In this document: positions 46,117-54,821 of the stretch, piece by piece
Position numbering within the stretch: the stretch's first letter is position 1
How the letters are laid out: the number at the start of each line of letters is the position of its first letter
Source of the DNA: Plantactinospora endophytica
GTDB lineage: Bacteria > Actinomycetota > Actinomycetes > Mycobacteriales > Micromonosporaceae
Length of the DNA: 64,000 bases
Assembly: GCF_016862915.1 (NCBI RefSeq)
Contig: NZ_BONW01000005.1
Span: forward strand, 1-64,000
Direction of reading: 5' to 3'
The notes under the pieces: generated by a model
Seen by the model: the letters and a program-made list of their open reading frames with translations, nothing else
Told to the model about the DNA's origin: nothing
Database searches by the model: none
Made by a program: the position numbers and the translations under genes

Positions 46117-46767
46117 CTACAGCCGGCCCACCTTGCCACCGCTGACCGCCGCCACAGGTGCCCGGGTCCGGCCGAGGGTGAGCGCGGTGGCCACGCCCCA
46201 GACGGCCAGGTCGAGCAGGAGCAGCCGTTCGACCGCACCCATCAGCAGGCTCCGGCCGACCAGCAGCAGGGCGAGCCCGGCGATCGCCGACAGCGGCAGC
46301 GCGACCACGGCGGCGGCGACCGCGATCCGGCGCAGCGGCCAGGCCACCCCGGTCGTAGCGGCCAGCGCCAGCATGGCGAAGACCGTGCCGGCCACTGCCG
46401 CGATGCTGGCGCCGCCGTGCACCAAGTCGGCCAGGGTCACCCGGTCGAACGGCGGCAGCGGGCAGGCCGCCCGGCAACTCACCCCGGCCGAGACCACCGT
46501 GGCGACCGCGCTCGCCACCAGCAGCCCGGTGGCCAGCCGCAGCACCGGCGGCAGGGCCAGGCCGAGCAGCAGCAGTCCACCGGCGGCGGCGAGCAGACCG
46601 ATCCGGTACGGCCAGACGGTGCCGCTGTCGGAGGCGCCGGCCTCGCTGACGTAGCTGGCGAGTTCCGGGGCCGGACCGGCGAGCACCGCCAGCGTCACCG
46701 CCACCGTGCCGGCCAGGATGCAGGCCACGGCCGTCAGTGCGACCGTCGGCCGGTGGGTGCGGGTCAC
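46117..46767 (-). CDS. DUF998 membrane protein
   Basis: 216 aa with about six transmembrane helices (VALTAVACILAGTVAVTLAV, IGLLAAAGGLLLLGLALP, AVAGTVFAMLALA and others). It resembles DUF998 proteins of unknown function: the first loop has SDSGTVWPYRIGL and the third HGGASIAAVAGT. GTG at 46767 overlaps the stop of the small ORF upstream (GTGA), so translation is probably coupled. Confidence 0.75.
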   Translation of the reverse strand: MTRTHRPTVALTAVACILAGTVAVTLAVLAGPAPELASYVSEAGASDSGTVWPYRIGLLAAAGGLLLLGLALPPVLRLATGLLVASAVATVVSAGVSCRAACPLPPFDRVTLADLVHGGASIAAVAGTVFAMLALAATTGVAWPLRRIAVAAAVVALPLSAIAGLALLLVGRSLLMGAVERLLLLDLAVWGVATALTLGRTRAPVAAVSGGKVGRL

Positions 46768-46874
46768 CGCCGTCCGAGCCGGTATGCGCGGCCGGTCCGG
46801 CGCGGGAACCGGGCGGCCGGTCGGGCGAACCAGCCATCGACGCCGGTCTTCCGGACGAACTGTGCCTGCGCCAT
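46764..46874 (-). CDS. Leaderless 36-residue basic protein coupled to DUF998
   Basis: MAQAQFVRKTGVDGWF... (36 aa, Arg-rich) starts at an ATG 7 nt after TAGGTT (minus strand, 46887-46882), a textbook leaderless arrangement. Its TGA overlaps the DUF998 GTG. The same TAGGTT-to-ATG layout occurs at 52933. No recognised family; it could be a real small protein or a translated leader. Confidence 0.5.
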   Translation of the reverse strand: MAQAQFVRKTGVDGWFARPAARFPRRTGRAYRLGRR

Positions 46875-47042
46875 GCGGCCAAACCTATCCCGCCGCCGGA
46901 CGGCCGGTAGAAGATCCGCTTGACAGGCCCTAAAGTGTGGGTCGATCACCACGACGGCCGGGTTCGTCGGCGCTGCCTGCCCGGCTGCGGGGTCGTGGCC
47001 GACCAGCCCCTGTGCGGGCCGGAACGACGAGCTGAGGCGGAT

Positions 47043-47861
47043 ATGCGACTGCCGGACGGGCTTCCCGCGGACATCGATCTGACCCGGCCCAGCGCCGCCC
47101 GGGTCTACGACTACGTCCTCGGCGGTGCACACAACTTCGAGATCGACCGGCAGCTCGCCGAGCAGATCGCCGCGATGACACCGAACCTGGCCGAGACGAT
47201 GCGGGCCGGCCGGGCGTTCCTCCGGCGGGGCGTACGGACGCTGGTCGGCGCGGGCATCGACCAGTTCCTCGACATCGGCTCGGGCATCCCCACGGTCGGC
47301 AACGTGCACGAGGTCGCCCAGCAGGCCAACCCGGCCGCCCGGATCGTCTACGTCGACATCGACCCGGTGGCGGTGGCGCACAGCCGGTCGATCCTGGCCG
47401 GCAACGAGCGCACCACTGTGCTGCACGCCGACCTGCGTGAGCCGGACCGGATCCTGGCCGAGGCCGAGAAGCTGGGTGCGATCGACTTCGGCCGCCCGGT
47501 CGCCGTACTGCTGGCCGGCGTGGTGCACTTCGTGCCGGACTCGGACGACCCGCAGCGGATCCTGGCCACCCTGCGCGCCGCCACGGTGCCCGGCAGCTAC
47601 CTGCTGCTCTCCCACTCGACGCACGAGGACCAGCCCCGGGAGATGCTCGACGCGCAGCGGCTCTCCGCCCGTACGGCGACCGAGATCACCCTGCGGTCCA
47701 GGGCCGAGATCGCCGCCTTCTTCGGCGACTTCACCCTTCTCGAACCGGGCTTGGTGCACATGCCACTGTGGCGGCCGGACGAGCCCACCGACCCGGGTGA
47801 GCATCCGGAGCGGCTCGGCGCCTTCGGCGGCGTGGGCCGGCACGATCGCGGCGCGGGCTGA
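47043..47861 (+). CDS. DUF574-type SAM-dependent methyltransferase
   Basis: 272 aa. It contains DIDLTRPSAARVYDYVLGG, the SAM-binding FLDIGSGIPTVGNVHEVAQ and IVYVDIDPVAVAHSR, and VVHFVPDSDDPQRILATL, all characteristic of the actinobacterial Methyltransf_19 family. Substrates are unknown. ATG at 47043 with GAGGCGG upstream. The PAS-GGDEF-EAL gene begins 2 bp after its stop, so they form an operon. Confidence 0.9.
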   Translation: MRLPDGLPADIDLTRPSAARVYDYVLGGAHNFEIDRQLAEQIAAMTPNLAETMRAGRAFLRRGVRTLVGAGIDQFLDIGSGIPTVGNVHEVAQQANPAARIVYVDIDPVAVAHSRSILAGNERTTVLHADLREPDRILAEAEKLGAIDFGRPVAVLLAGVVHFVPDSDDPQRILATLRAATVPGSYLLLSHSTHEDQPREMLDAQRLSARTATEITLRSRAEIAAFFGDFTLLEPGLVHMPLWRPDEPTDPGEHPERLGAFGGVGRHDRGAG

Positions 47862-47863
47862 CG

Positions 47864-50092
47864 GTGTCGACCTCCGTCGACGGAGCCGCCGGGAACGAGT
47901 CGCCGGTCTCCGCCGCCGACCCCGAGTCGCCCGCCTCCGCCGCCGACCCCGGGTTCGACCGCTCCGGCGCTCACCGGTACGCGGAGCAGTGGGCGCGGGC
48001 GGCGGCCCGGCACGGCTTCGTGGCGACGAGTACGGGCGAGAACCAGCGGCTGCTGCTCGCGCACACCGTACGGCTCGCCCAGGCGGTACTGGCCGAACCG
48101 TTCGCCGCCGAGGCGGGGCACGACATCGGCCGGGCCCTGGTCGAGGCCCACCTCACCGAGCCCGGGGTGCTCGACTGGTCGGTACGCGCCCTCGGTGAGC
48201 AGTTCCGCCCGCTGGTGCTGCCCACCCGCACCGAGCCGGAGACGGCCCGCCGGATCGCCGTCCTCCAGGGTGCCCTGTCGGCCGGGTTCGCCCGGGCGCT
48301 GCGCGAGCGGACGCTGGGTCAGCAGGAACGGATCGCCCAGGCCGCCTGGGAGGCCCGGGACCGGGTCGAACGGGCACTGCGGGACAGCGAGGCGCGGTTC
48401 CGGGCGGTCTTCGTCGACGCCGCGATCGGGATCGGCATCGCCGACGTCGACGGACAGATCGTCGACGTCAACCGGGCCTTCGCCGAGTTGCTCGGCTACA
48501 CCGTCGACGAGCTGCGCAAGATCAACGTTTCCGCACTGTTCCATCCGGACGACGCCGCTGGGATGTGGGAGCTGTACCAGGACCTGGTCGAGGGCAAGCA
48601 GGACGCCGTACGGGTCCAGAAGCGCTACTACCGCAAGGACGGCAGCGTGGTCTGGACCGACCTCGCCGTCTCGCTGATCCGGCACGACGACGGCCGGCCC
48701 CGGTACACCGTGGCGATGGTGGAGGACATCACCGAGCGGCACGAGTTCCAGCAGCGGCTGCGCCACCAGGCGACGCACGACCCGTTGACCGGGCTGCCGA
48801 ACCGTACGCTCTTCCTCGACCGGCTCGGCGAGGTCTTCGCCACCGGCGGGCCGGACGACCGGGTCGGGATCTGCTTCCTCGACCTCGACGGCTTCAAGGC
48901 GGTCAACGACAGCCTCGGCCACGACCTCGGCGACAACCTGCTCGTCACCGTGGCCCGGCGGCTCGCCGACTGCGTGGCCGGGCAGGGCCACCTGGTGGCC
49001 CGGATGGGCGGCGACGAGTTCGTGATCCTGATCGACCAGGGCGCCGGCTGCCGGGCGGTGAAGGCGGTCGCGGCCGAGGCCCTGGCCGCCGTGGCCGAGC
49101 CGGTGCAGGTCGGCGAGCACCGGCTGTCGGTGTCGGCCAGCATCGGCGTGGTCTCCGGGCCGCTCGCCACCACGTCGGTCGCCGAGCTGATGAAGGCCGC
49201 CGACGTCACCCTCTACTGGGCCAAGGCGGAGGGCCGGAACCGCTGGGTGAGCTACGACCCGGCGCGACGGTCCCGGGAGCGGACCAGGTCGGCCCTGATC
49301 GCCGGCATGGCGGCGGCGCTGCAACGGGACGAGTTCCTGATCGACTACCAGCCGATCGTGACCCTGGCCGACGGGACGATCTGCGCGGTGGAGGCGCTGG
49401 TCCGGTGGCAGCATCCGGAGCTGGGGCTGCTCGGCCCGGACGAGTTCATCGGCCTGGCCGAGGAGACCGGGCTGATCGTCGAACTCGGCCGCTGGGTGCT
49501 GGCCCGGGCCTGCGAGGCGGCCAGCCGGTGGCACCGGGAGTTCCCGGACGCCCGACTGGTGGTCAGCGTCAACCTGGCCGCCCGGCAGGCCCGTGATCCG
49601 GCCGTGGTCGGCACGGTGTCGGAGGTGCTGCGCCAGACCGACCTCCCCGCCGACCTGCTGCAACTCGAACTGACCGAGAGCGCGGTGATGGCCACCGCGG
49701 GCGAGCCGCTGCCCGCGCTGCGCAAGCTGGCCGCCCTCGGGGTACGGCTGGCGATCGACGACTTCGGCACCGGCTACTCCAACCTGGCGTACCTTCGCCG
49801 GCTGCCGATCCACAACCTCAAGCTCGCCGGCCCGTTCGTCGAGGGGATCCGGTCCAGCGACCGGCAGGGTCTGGTGGACGGCCGGATCGTCGACGCGCTG
49901 GTCCGGCTGGCGCACGCGCTGGGGCTGACGGTTACCGCCGAGGCGGTGGAGACGGTCGGCCAGGCCGACCAGCTCCGGGCGCTGGGCTGCGACGCCGCCC
50001 AGGGACGACACTTCGCGGCACCGGCACCGGAGGGCGAGATCACCCGGTGGCTGGCCGCCCGCGCGGAACGGCGCCGGGAGGGCGTGCGCTGA
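47864..50092 (+). CDS. PAS-GGDEF-EAL cyclic-di-GMP signalling protein
   Basis: 742 aa. A 130-residue N-terminal region of unknown fold is followed by a PAS domain (about 180-300), GGDEF (about 305-465) and EAL (about 480-735). The GGDEF active site RMGGDEFVI is intact, but the RxxD inhibitory site is replaced by GQGH. The EAL motif CAVEALVRW and DDFGTGYS are present, while LKLAGPF and AEAVE deviate from the usual KID and AEGVE. It may favour synthesis of c-di-GMP. No transmembrane segments; cytoplasmic. GTG start. Confidence 0.93.
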   Translation: MSTSVDGAAGNESPVSAADPESPASAADPGFDRSGAHRYAEQWARAAARHGFVATSTGENQRLLLAHTVRLAQAVLAEPFAAEAGHDIGRALVEAHLTEPGVLDWSVRALGEQFRPLVLPTRTEPETARRIAVLQGALSAGFARALRERTLGQQERIAQAAWEARDRVERALRDSEARFRAVFVDAAIGIGIADVDGQIVDVNRAFAELLGYTVDELRKINVSALFHPDDAAGMWELYQDLVEGKQDAVRVQKRYYRKDGSVVWTDLAVSLIRHDDGRPRYTVAMVEDITERHEFQQRLRHQATHDPLTGLPNRTLFLDRLGEVFATGGPDDRVGICFLDLDGFKAVNDSLGHDLGDNLLVTVARRLADCVAGQGHLVARMGGDEFVILIDQGAGCRAVKAVAAEALAAVAEPVQVGEHRLSVSASIGVVSGPLATTSVAELMKAADVTLYWAKAEGRNRWVSYDPARRSRERTRSALIAGMAAALQRDEFLIDYQPIVTLADGTICAVEALVRWQHPELGLLGPDEFIGLAEETGLIVELGRWVLARACEAASRWHREFPDARLVVSVNLAARQARDPAVVGTVSEVLRQTDLPADLLQLELTESAVMATAGEPLPALRKLAALGVRLAIDDFGTGYSNLAYLRRLPIHNLKLAGPFVEGIRSSDRQGLVDGRIVDALVRLAHALGLTVTAEAVETVGQADQLRALGCDAAQGRHFAAPAPEGEITRWLAARAERRREGVR

Positions 50093-50219
50093 CGGGTACC
50101 CGCCCGGTGGGTGTCGCCGAGCTGCGGGTCGACCGCGAGCTGCCGACGAAGGCCGACCGGCCCGGGGGTGGGCGGATGCGGTACCCGTCGGACCGGTAGG
50201 GCACCCTGGAGGCGTGGAC

Positions 50220-50717
50220 ATGACCGACACCGAGTCAGTGGTGACCCTCCTGTGTGGCGTGACGATCGTGATCGGCGTCTGCGGGGTGATCGTGCCGATC
50301 ATCCCCGGGCTGATCCTGTGCTGGCTGGGCGTCGTGGTCTGGTCGTTCTTCGGCGACGGCGAGGGCGTCGGCCGCTGGGTGGTGCTCGGCCTGGCCACCC
50401 TGATCACGGTGCTCGGCAGCACCGTGAAATACCTCTGGCCGGGGCGGAACCTGAAACGCAGCGGGGTGCCGACGCTGTCCCTGCTGGCCGGCGGCGTACT
50501 CGGGCTGGTCGGGTTCTTCGTGGTGCCGGTGGTCGGGCTGGTGCTCGGGTTCGTGCTCGGGCTCTGGCTGGCCGAGCTGGCCCGGCTCGGTGACGCGAAG
50601 CAGGCGTGGCCGTCGACCCGGCACGCGCTGGCGGCGGTCGGGCTCGCCCTGCTTGTCGAGTTGGCCGCCGCGCTCGGCATCACCGGCATCTGGCTGGTCG
50701 GCCTCGTCCTGACCTGA
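50220..50717 (+). CDS. DUF456 membrane protein
   Basis: 165 aa, five or so hydrophobic helices with Gly-rich kinks, as in DUF456 (VIVPIIPGLILCWLGVVVW, GGVLGLVGFFVVPVVGLVLG). The ATG at 50220 is preferred over the GTG at 50214 because GGAGG (50208-50212) is at proper spacing only for the ATG. Function unknown. Confidence 0.86.
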   Translation: MTDTESVVTLLCGVTIVIGVCGVIVPIIPGLILCWLGVVVWSFFGDGEGVGRWVVLGLATLITVLGSTVKYLWPGRNLKRSGVPTLSLLAGGVLGLVGFFVVPVVGLVLGFVLGLWLAELARLGDAKQAWPSTRHALAAVGLALLVELAAALGITGIWLVGLVLT

Positions 50718-51098
50718 GGATTCCGCGTCCGCCCGTCCGATGGCGGGGTGGATGCGGGGCGCGGAGTGGATGCGGGGCGCGGGGCGGGCGCTGGCACGAC
50801 GGGCGTCGTACCCGATGAGAGAGGTGACCGCGCCCCGCGCCGCCGCGGGAGCCGGGTTGTCCGAGAACCCGGCGTCGGACCCCTGGAAGGGGCCCTCGGG
50901 TCCGGCGGTGCCGGACCGGCGCGCCGAGATCGCGCGCTGCGTCGTCCGGTCAGGCCAGGGACCCGGTGCGCCGGCATCTGCGGCGCCTGGTGGGTAACTC
51001 CTGCTGCCATGTCACGCTACGATCATGCGCCGGTCGCGCCGGGTCGGCAACGCAATTACCAGCGTCGACGCGGCGTGCGGGGCCGGCGGGCGGGCGGT
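50718..51098. other. Convergent intergenic region with hairpin and 18-bp repeat
   Basis: It contains two copies of GTGGATGCGGGGCGCGG (from 50748 and 50766) and a perfect hairpin GGTCCGGC-GGT-GCCGGACC (50899-50917). The genes on both sides end here, so the hairpin is a plausible terminator for either. An open frame at 50740-50997 has no domain or start-site support. Confidence 0.5.
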
Positions 51099-52211
51099 TC
51101 AGCCGACCGGGATGTCCAACTCGGGTACGTGTTCGGTGGCGGCGGCCAGCACGGCGCCGGTGAGCCCGGCCGGCAGCCCGGCGCGCTCGGCCAGCCGGTC
51201 GACCGTGACCTGCTGCCGTTCGAGCAGTTCGACCGCCTTGCCGAGCAGCGACGGCTGTTCGCGGGGGCCGAGGTCGCCCGGTTCGGGATAGCCCCACTGG
51301 GCGAGCACCGCCATCCCGCGCCGGTAGGTGTGCTCCCGGTAGACGCCGAGGTCGTGGCCCCGATAGACCAGCGCCTTCAGGCTGATCCCCCAGCGCCGCT
51401 TCAGTTCGTGCAGCTTGTCGAAGTCGAGCCGGGCCGGCAGTTCGTCGCGGAGCGCCGCACTCGGCGCCAGGAACTCGGAGGCGAACGCGGTGGCCTGCCG
51501 TTCCAGGAGCTGACTGCCCGGCTCGGCGTCGTGGTGCATCAGCAGGTGGCCCAGCTCGTGCGCGGCGTCCATCCGGGACCGGGCCCGGTCGTCCTTGCCC
51601 GGGTTGAGGAAGACGAACGGACGCTGGCCGTACCAGTGGGAGAAGGCGTCGACCCGCTCGGAGACGTCCGGCAGGGCGAGCACGATCACTCCGGCGGACT
51701 CCAGCAGCCGGATCACGTGCGGTACCGGGGCCGCCCCGAGGGCGAACGCGTCCCGGGCGGTGACCGCTGCCCTGCGTACGTCGTCCGGGCCGGTCGGCTC
51801 GGCCAGCTCCAGGTGCGGCAGCCGCAGCCGGGGCAGCCGGAGCTGCCGCTCGACCACCTCCACCACCCGCCAGGCGAGTTCGCCGAACGCCTCCGCCTGG
51901 TCCCGTTCGGCCTGGCTGGTGGTCCGCAGGCTGCGGAAGTGCGCCTGACCCGAGGTGACCGGCACGCCGAAACCGGCGGCGAAGAACTCGACCGGCATCG
52001 ACAGTGCCAGGGCCAGCCGGGCCAGCGCCGCCGCCGACGGGCGGGCCTGGCCCAACTCGTACTGGCTGACCGCCGCCGCCGTCACACCGACCTGTCGGGC
52101 CAGCTCGTTCTTGCGCATCCGGCGCCACCGGCGGGCCAGGGCCAGGGCGTGCGGCGAGAAGGCGGCGGCTGCCGCGGCGGCGGGTACCGGCGGTCGGAGC
52201 CGGCCCGTCAC
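51099..52211 (-). CDS. XRE regulator fused to ImmA/IrrE metallopeptidase
   Basis: 370 aa. Residues 20-80 form an XRE helix-turn-helix (NELARQVGVTAAAVSQYELG). An ImmA/IrrE-type zinc peptidase follows with the motif DAAHELGHLLMHH near residue 215 and the third-ligand region ATAFASEFLAP. Such proteins usually sense stress and cleave a repressor or control a mobile element or toxin-antitoxin pair. The GTG at 52211 overlaps the stop of the upstream partner gene, so the two are coupled. Confidence 0.9.
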   Translation of the reverse strand: MTGRLRPPVPAAAAAAAFSPHALALARRWRRMRKNELARQVGVTAAAVSQYELGQARPSAAALARLALALSMPVEFFAAGFGVPVTSGQAHFRSLRTTSQAERDQAEAFGELAWRVVEVVERQLRLPRLRLPHLELAEPTGPDDVRRAAVTARDAFALGAAPVPHVIRLLESAGVIVLALPDVSERVDAFSHWYGQRPFVFLNPGKDDRARSRMDAAHELGHLLMHHDAEPGSQLLERQATAFASEFLAPSAALRDELPARLDFDKLHELKRRWGISLKALVYRGHDLGVYREHTYRRGMAVLAQWGYPEPGDLGPREQPSLLGKAVELLERQQVTVDRLAERAGLPAGLTGAVLAAATEHVPELDIPVG

Positions 52212-52933
52212 GCGGAGCGCTCGGCCGACCGGCCGGGTACGACGCCGAACCGGCGCTCCCCGGCCTCGGACCGACGCGCCTCGCCGTCGGACTGCAGGGC
52301 CAGCAGGTCCAGCTCGGGAATCGGCAGATCGGCGGTACGCGGCTGCGGCACCGTGCCCTCGACCACCGGCAGCGGCGCTCCGGCGGTGGCCGGCTCCCCG
52401 AACCAGAGGCGTACCTCGAACCAGGGGGAGCCGCTGTCCCGGTTGTCCCGGGGCAGCCCGATGTAGGCGACCGCCTCGCCGGTGACGATGTCGCCGGTGT
52501 GCGCGACCCGGATGTGCCGCTTCGGCGGCAACACACCCGCGAAGACCTCGGGGAACTGCCCCTCGTCGTCGAAGGCGAGCTGCCCGTCGCGGCTGTTCTC
52601 CACCGCGCCGCCGAGCCGGGCCTCGCTGCCCTCCCAGCGGATCGACTCGATCCCGCCCTGTAGCGAGTAGAGCCGGACGACGTAGCCGGCGCAGACGATC
52701 TCCAGCGAGTTGTCCTCGACCCGGACCACGATTCCGTCCAGGGCGTCGAACTCGGCCTTGCCGAGGTTGGTCAGGTTGCGCCACACGGTGGTGCCGAAGC
52801 TCATCGCGTCGTCGCCGAGCTCGGGCTCGTGCCGGTCGGCGGCACGCCGGTAGACCTGCTGGATCAGTCGGCCCAGCCGGCCCAGTACGCCCCGCTCGTC
52901 CAGTACGGCCACCGCGTCACCCAACAAGGTCAT
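52208..52933 (-). CDS. Partner protein of the XRE-ImmA regulator, unknown function
   Basis: 241 aa soluble protein beginning MTLLGDAVAVLDERGVLGRL. A central beta-rich part (IVVRVEDNSLEIVCAGYVVR, RHIRVAHTGDIVTGEAVAY) lacks a recognised domain. It starts leaderless: TAGGTT (minus strand, 52946-52941) lies 7 nt before the ATG. Its TGA overlaps the start of the XRE-ImmA gene. It could be the substrate, sensor or effector of that peptidase; this is inference from operon structure only. Confidence 0.75.
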   Translation of the reverse strand: MTLLGDAVAVLDERGVLGRLGRLIQQVYRRAADRHEPELGDDAMSFGTTVWRNLTNLGKAEFDALDGIVVRVEDNSLEIVCAGYVVRLYSLQGGIESIRWEGSEARLGGAVENSRDGQLAFDDEGQFPEVFAGVLPPKRHIRVAHTGDIVTGEAVAYIGLPRDNRDSGSPWFEVRLWFGEPATAGAPLPVVEGTVPQPRTADLPIPELDLLALQSDGEARRSEAGERRFGVVPGRSAERSA

Positions 52934-53198
52934 GCGGAAAAACCTAGCCGACACCCCGGATGATATTGCGGAAATCAAGTGCCGACACGTCGGTGATTTC
53001 CGGGCGCCTCGCCGCACGCACCGTCCTCCCGGCCGTGTTCGCGCAGGGCGAGGGAGGCGGCGAACATGCCGGCACACCGCTCCGGGACGGCGACGCGGGT
53101 CGGGATCGGTTGACGTAGATCCGCGCTCGGCGGACGATCTCGACAGAGGCGTGACGACGGTCACAGTCTCCATCCGCCCCCGGATGAAGGAGACGCCG

Positions 53199-54821
53199 AT
53201 GAGCGCACCCGCCCAGCCGACCCGTACGCCGGGAACGGCCGAGCCCGACTCCGACGAGCAACGGTTGGCCCAACTCGGCTACCAGCAGGAACTGCGCCGG
53301 AAGCTCTCCGGCTTCTCCAACTTCGCCGTCTCGTTCTCGATCATCTCGATCCTGGCCGGCGCGATCACCTCGTACGGCATCGCGATGACCGCCGGCGGCC
53401 CGCTGGCGATCACCCTCGGCTGGCTCTTCGTCGGGGGCATGGTGACCCTGGTCGCGCTCGCGATGGCGGAGATCTGCTCGGTCTACCCGACCGCCGGGGC
53501 GCTCTACTGGTGGGCGGCGGCGCTGGCCAAGCGGAACAAGGCGGCCTGGGCCTGGTTCGTCGGCTGGTTCAACTTCCTCGGCGAGGTGGCGGTCACCGCC
53601 GCCATCGACTTCGGGGCGGCGATCACCACGTCGGCGTTCCTCAGCCTGACGTTCGACCTCGAAGTGACCCCGGAACGCACCTTCGTGGTCTTCCTGGTGA
53701 TCATCGTCGCGCACGGCCTGCTGAACACCTTCGGGGTCAACCTGGTCCGGCTGCTCTCCGACGTCAGCGCCTGGTGGCACCTGGTCGGGGTGGCGATCAT
53801 CGTCGGGGTGCTGGCGGTCGTGCCCGACCAGCACAAGCCGATCTCCGAGGTCTTCTTCGAGGTACGCAACGCCACCGGCTTCGACTTCTCCGGCGCGGCG
53901 GTCTACGCCGTACTGATCGGGTTGTTGATGGCGCAGTACACGTACACCGGTTACGACGCGAGCGCGCACGTCGCCGAGGAGACCCACGACGCCTCCCGGG
54001 CGGCACCCCGGGGCATCGTGATGTCGGTGGTGGTGTCGGTGGTCGCCGGCTTCTTCCTGCTGGTCGCGATCACCTGGTCGATCCGGGACTACGACGCGCA
54101 GCGGCAGACCGAGCTGGGGCTGCCGCCGGCCCAGATCTTCATCGACGCCACCGGCCACACCACGGGTACCTTCCTGCTCTTCATCTGCGTGGTGGCGCAG
54201 TTCTTCTGCGGGATGGCCTCGGTCACCGCCAACTCCCGAATGGCGTACGCGTTCAGCCGGGACGGCGCGCTGCCCGGCTCGGCGATCTGGCGCAAGGTCA
54301 ACCCCCGCACCGGTACGCCGACCAACTCGATCTGGCTCTGCGTCGCCTGCTCGACCCTGCTGGTGCTGCCGTCGCTGTGGAACACCACCGCCTACCTGGC
54401 GGCCACCTCGATCGCGGTGATCGGCCTCTACATCGCGTACGTCGGGCCGGTCTTCCTGCGCCGCCGCAGCCCGGACTTCCAACCCGGTCCGTGGAACCTC
54501 GGCCGGTGGAGCCCGCTGGTCGGCTGGCTGGCGATCGGCTGGGTGGCGGTGATCTGCGTACTCTTCGTGCTGCCCACCACGTCGCCGATCACCGCGTCGA
54601 CCTTCAACTACACGATCGTCGCGGTCGCGGTGGTGCTCGGCGCGGCCTGGCTCTGGTGGCTGCTGGGCGCCCGCCGCTGGTTCACCGGCCCACGCCAGAA
54701 CGTGATCCCGACCGTCCCGCAGCCCGACCCCGAGGTACCCGATCCGCAGGTACCCGATCCGGCCGGGTCCGCCGGCTCGCCTCCCGAGCGGGCCGGCGCG
54801 GCGGACGGGGAGCGCGGATGA
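53199..54821 (+). CDS. APC-superfamily amino acid/amine permease
   Basis: 540 aa with 12 predicted helices. The APC signature runs from KLSGFSNFAVSFSIISILAG through ITLGWLFVGGMVTLVALAMAEI and SVYPTAGALYWWAA, closest to GABA/bidirectional amino-acid permeases. ATG 53199 has AAGGAG 6 nt upstream; the ATG at 53184 lacks this. Its stop overlaps the start of the ligase gene (ATGA), so its substrate is probably the amine used by that enzyme. Confidence 0.9.
   Translation: MSAPAQPTRTPGTAEPDSDEQRLAQLGYQQELRRKLSGFSNFAVSFSIISILAGAITSYGIAMTAGGPLAITLGWLFVGGMVTLVALAMAEICSVYPTAGALYWWAAALAKRNKAAWAWFVGWFNFLGEVAVTAAIDFGAAITTSAFLSLTFDLEVTPERTFVVFLVIIVAHGLLNTFGVNLVRLLSDVSAWWHLVGVAIIVGVLAVVPDQHKPISEVFFEVRNATGFDFSGAAVYAVLIGLLMAQYTYTGYDASAHVAEETHDASRAAPRGIVMSVVVSVVAGFFLLVAITWSIRDYDAQRQTELGLPPAQIFIDATGHTTGTFLLFICVVAQFFCGMASVTANSRMAYAFSRDGALPGSAIWRKVNPRTGTPTNSIWLCVACSTLLVLPSLWNTTAYLAATSIAVIGLYIAYVGPVFLRRRSPDFQPGPWNLGRWSPLVGWLAIGWVAVICVLFVLPTTSPITASTFNYTIVAVAVVLGAAWLWWLLGARRWFTGPRQNVIPTVPQPDPEVPDPQVPDPAGSAGSPPERAGAADGERG

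Noticed and set aside
50740-50997. 85-codon frame between the DUF456 and XRE-ImmA genes
   Set aside because: No ribosome-binding site, repeat-derived start (WMRGAEWMRGAG) and no recognisable domain; it lies in a convergent intergenic region.
51099-52933. XRE-ImmA pair as part of a prophage or integrative element
   Set aside because: No integrase, excisionase, replication or structural phage genes and no attachment-site repeats nearby.
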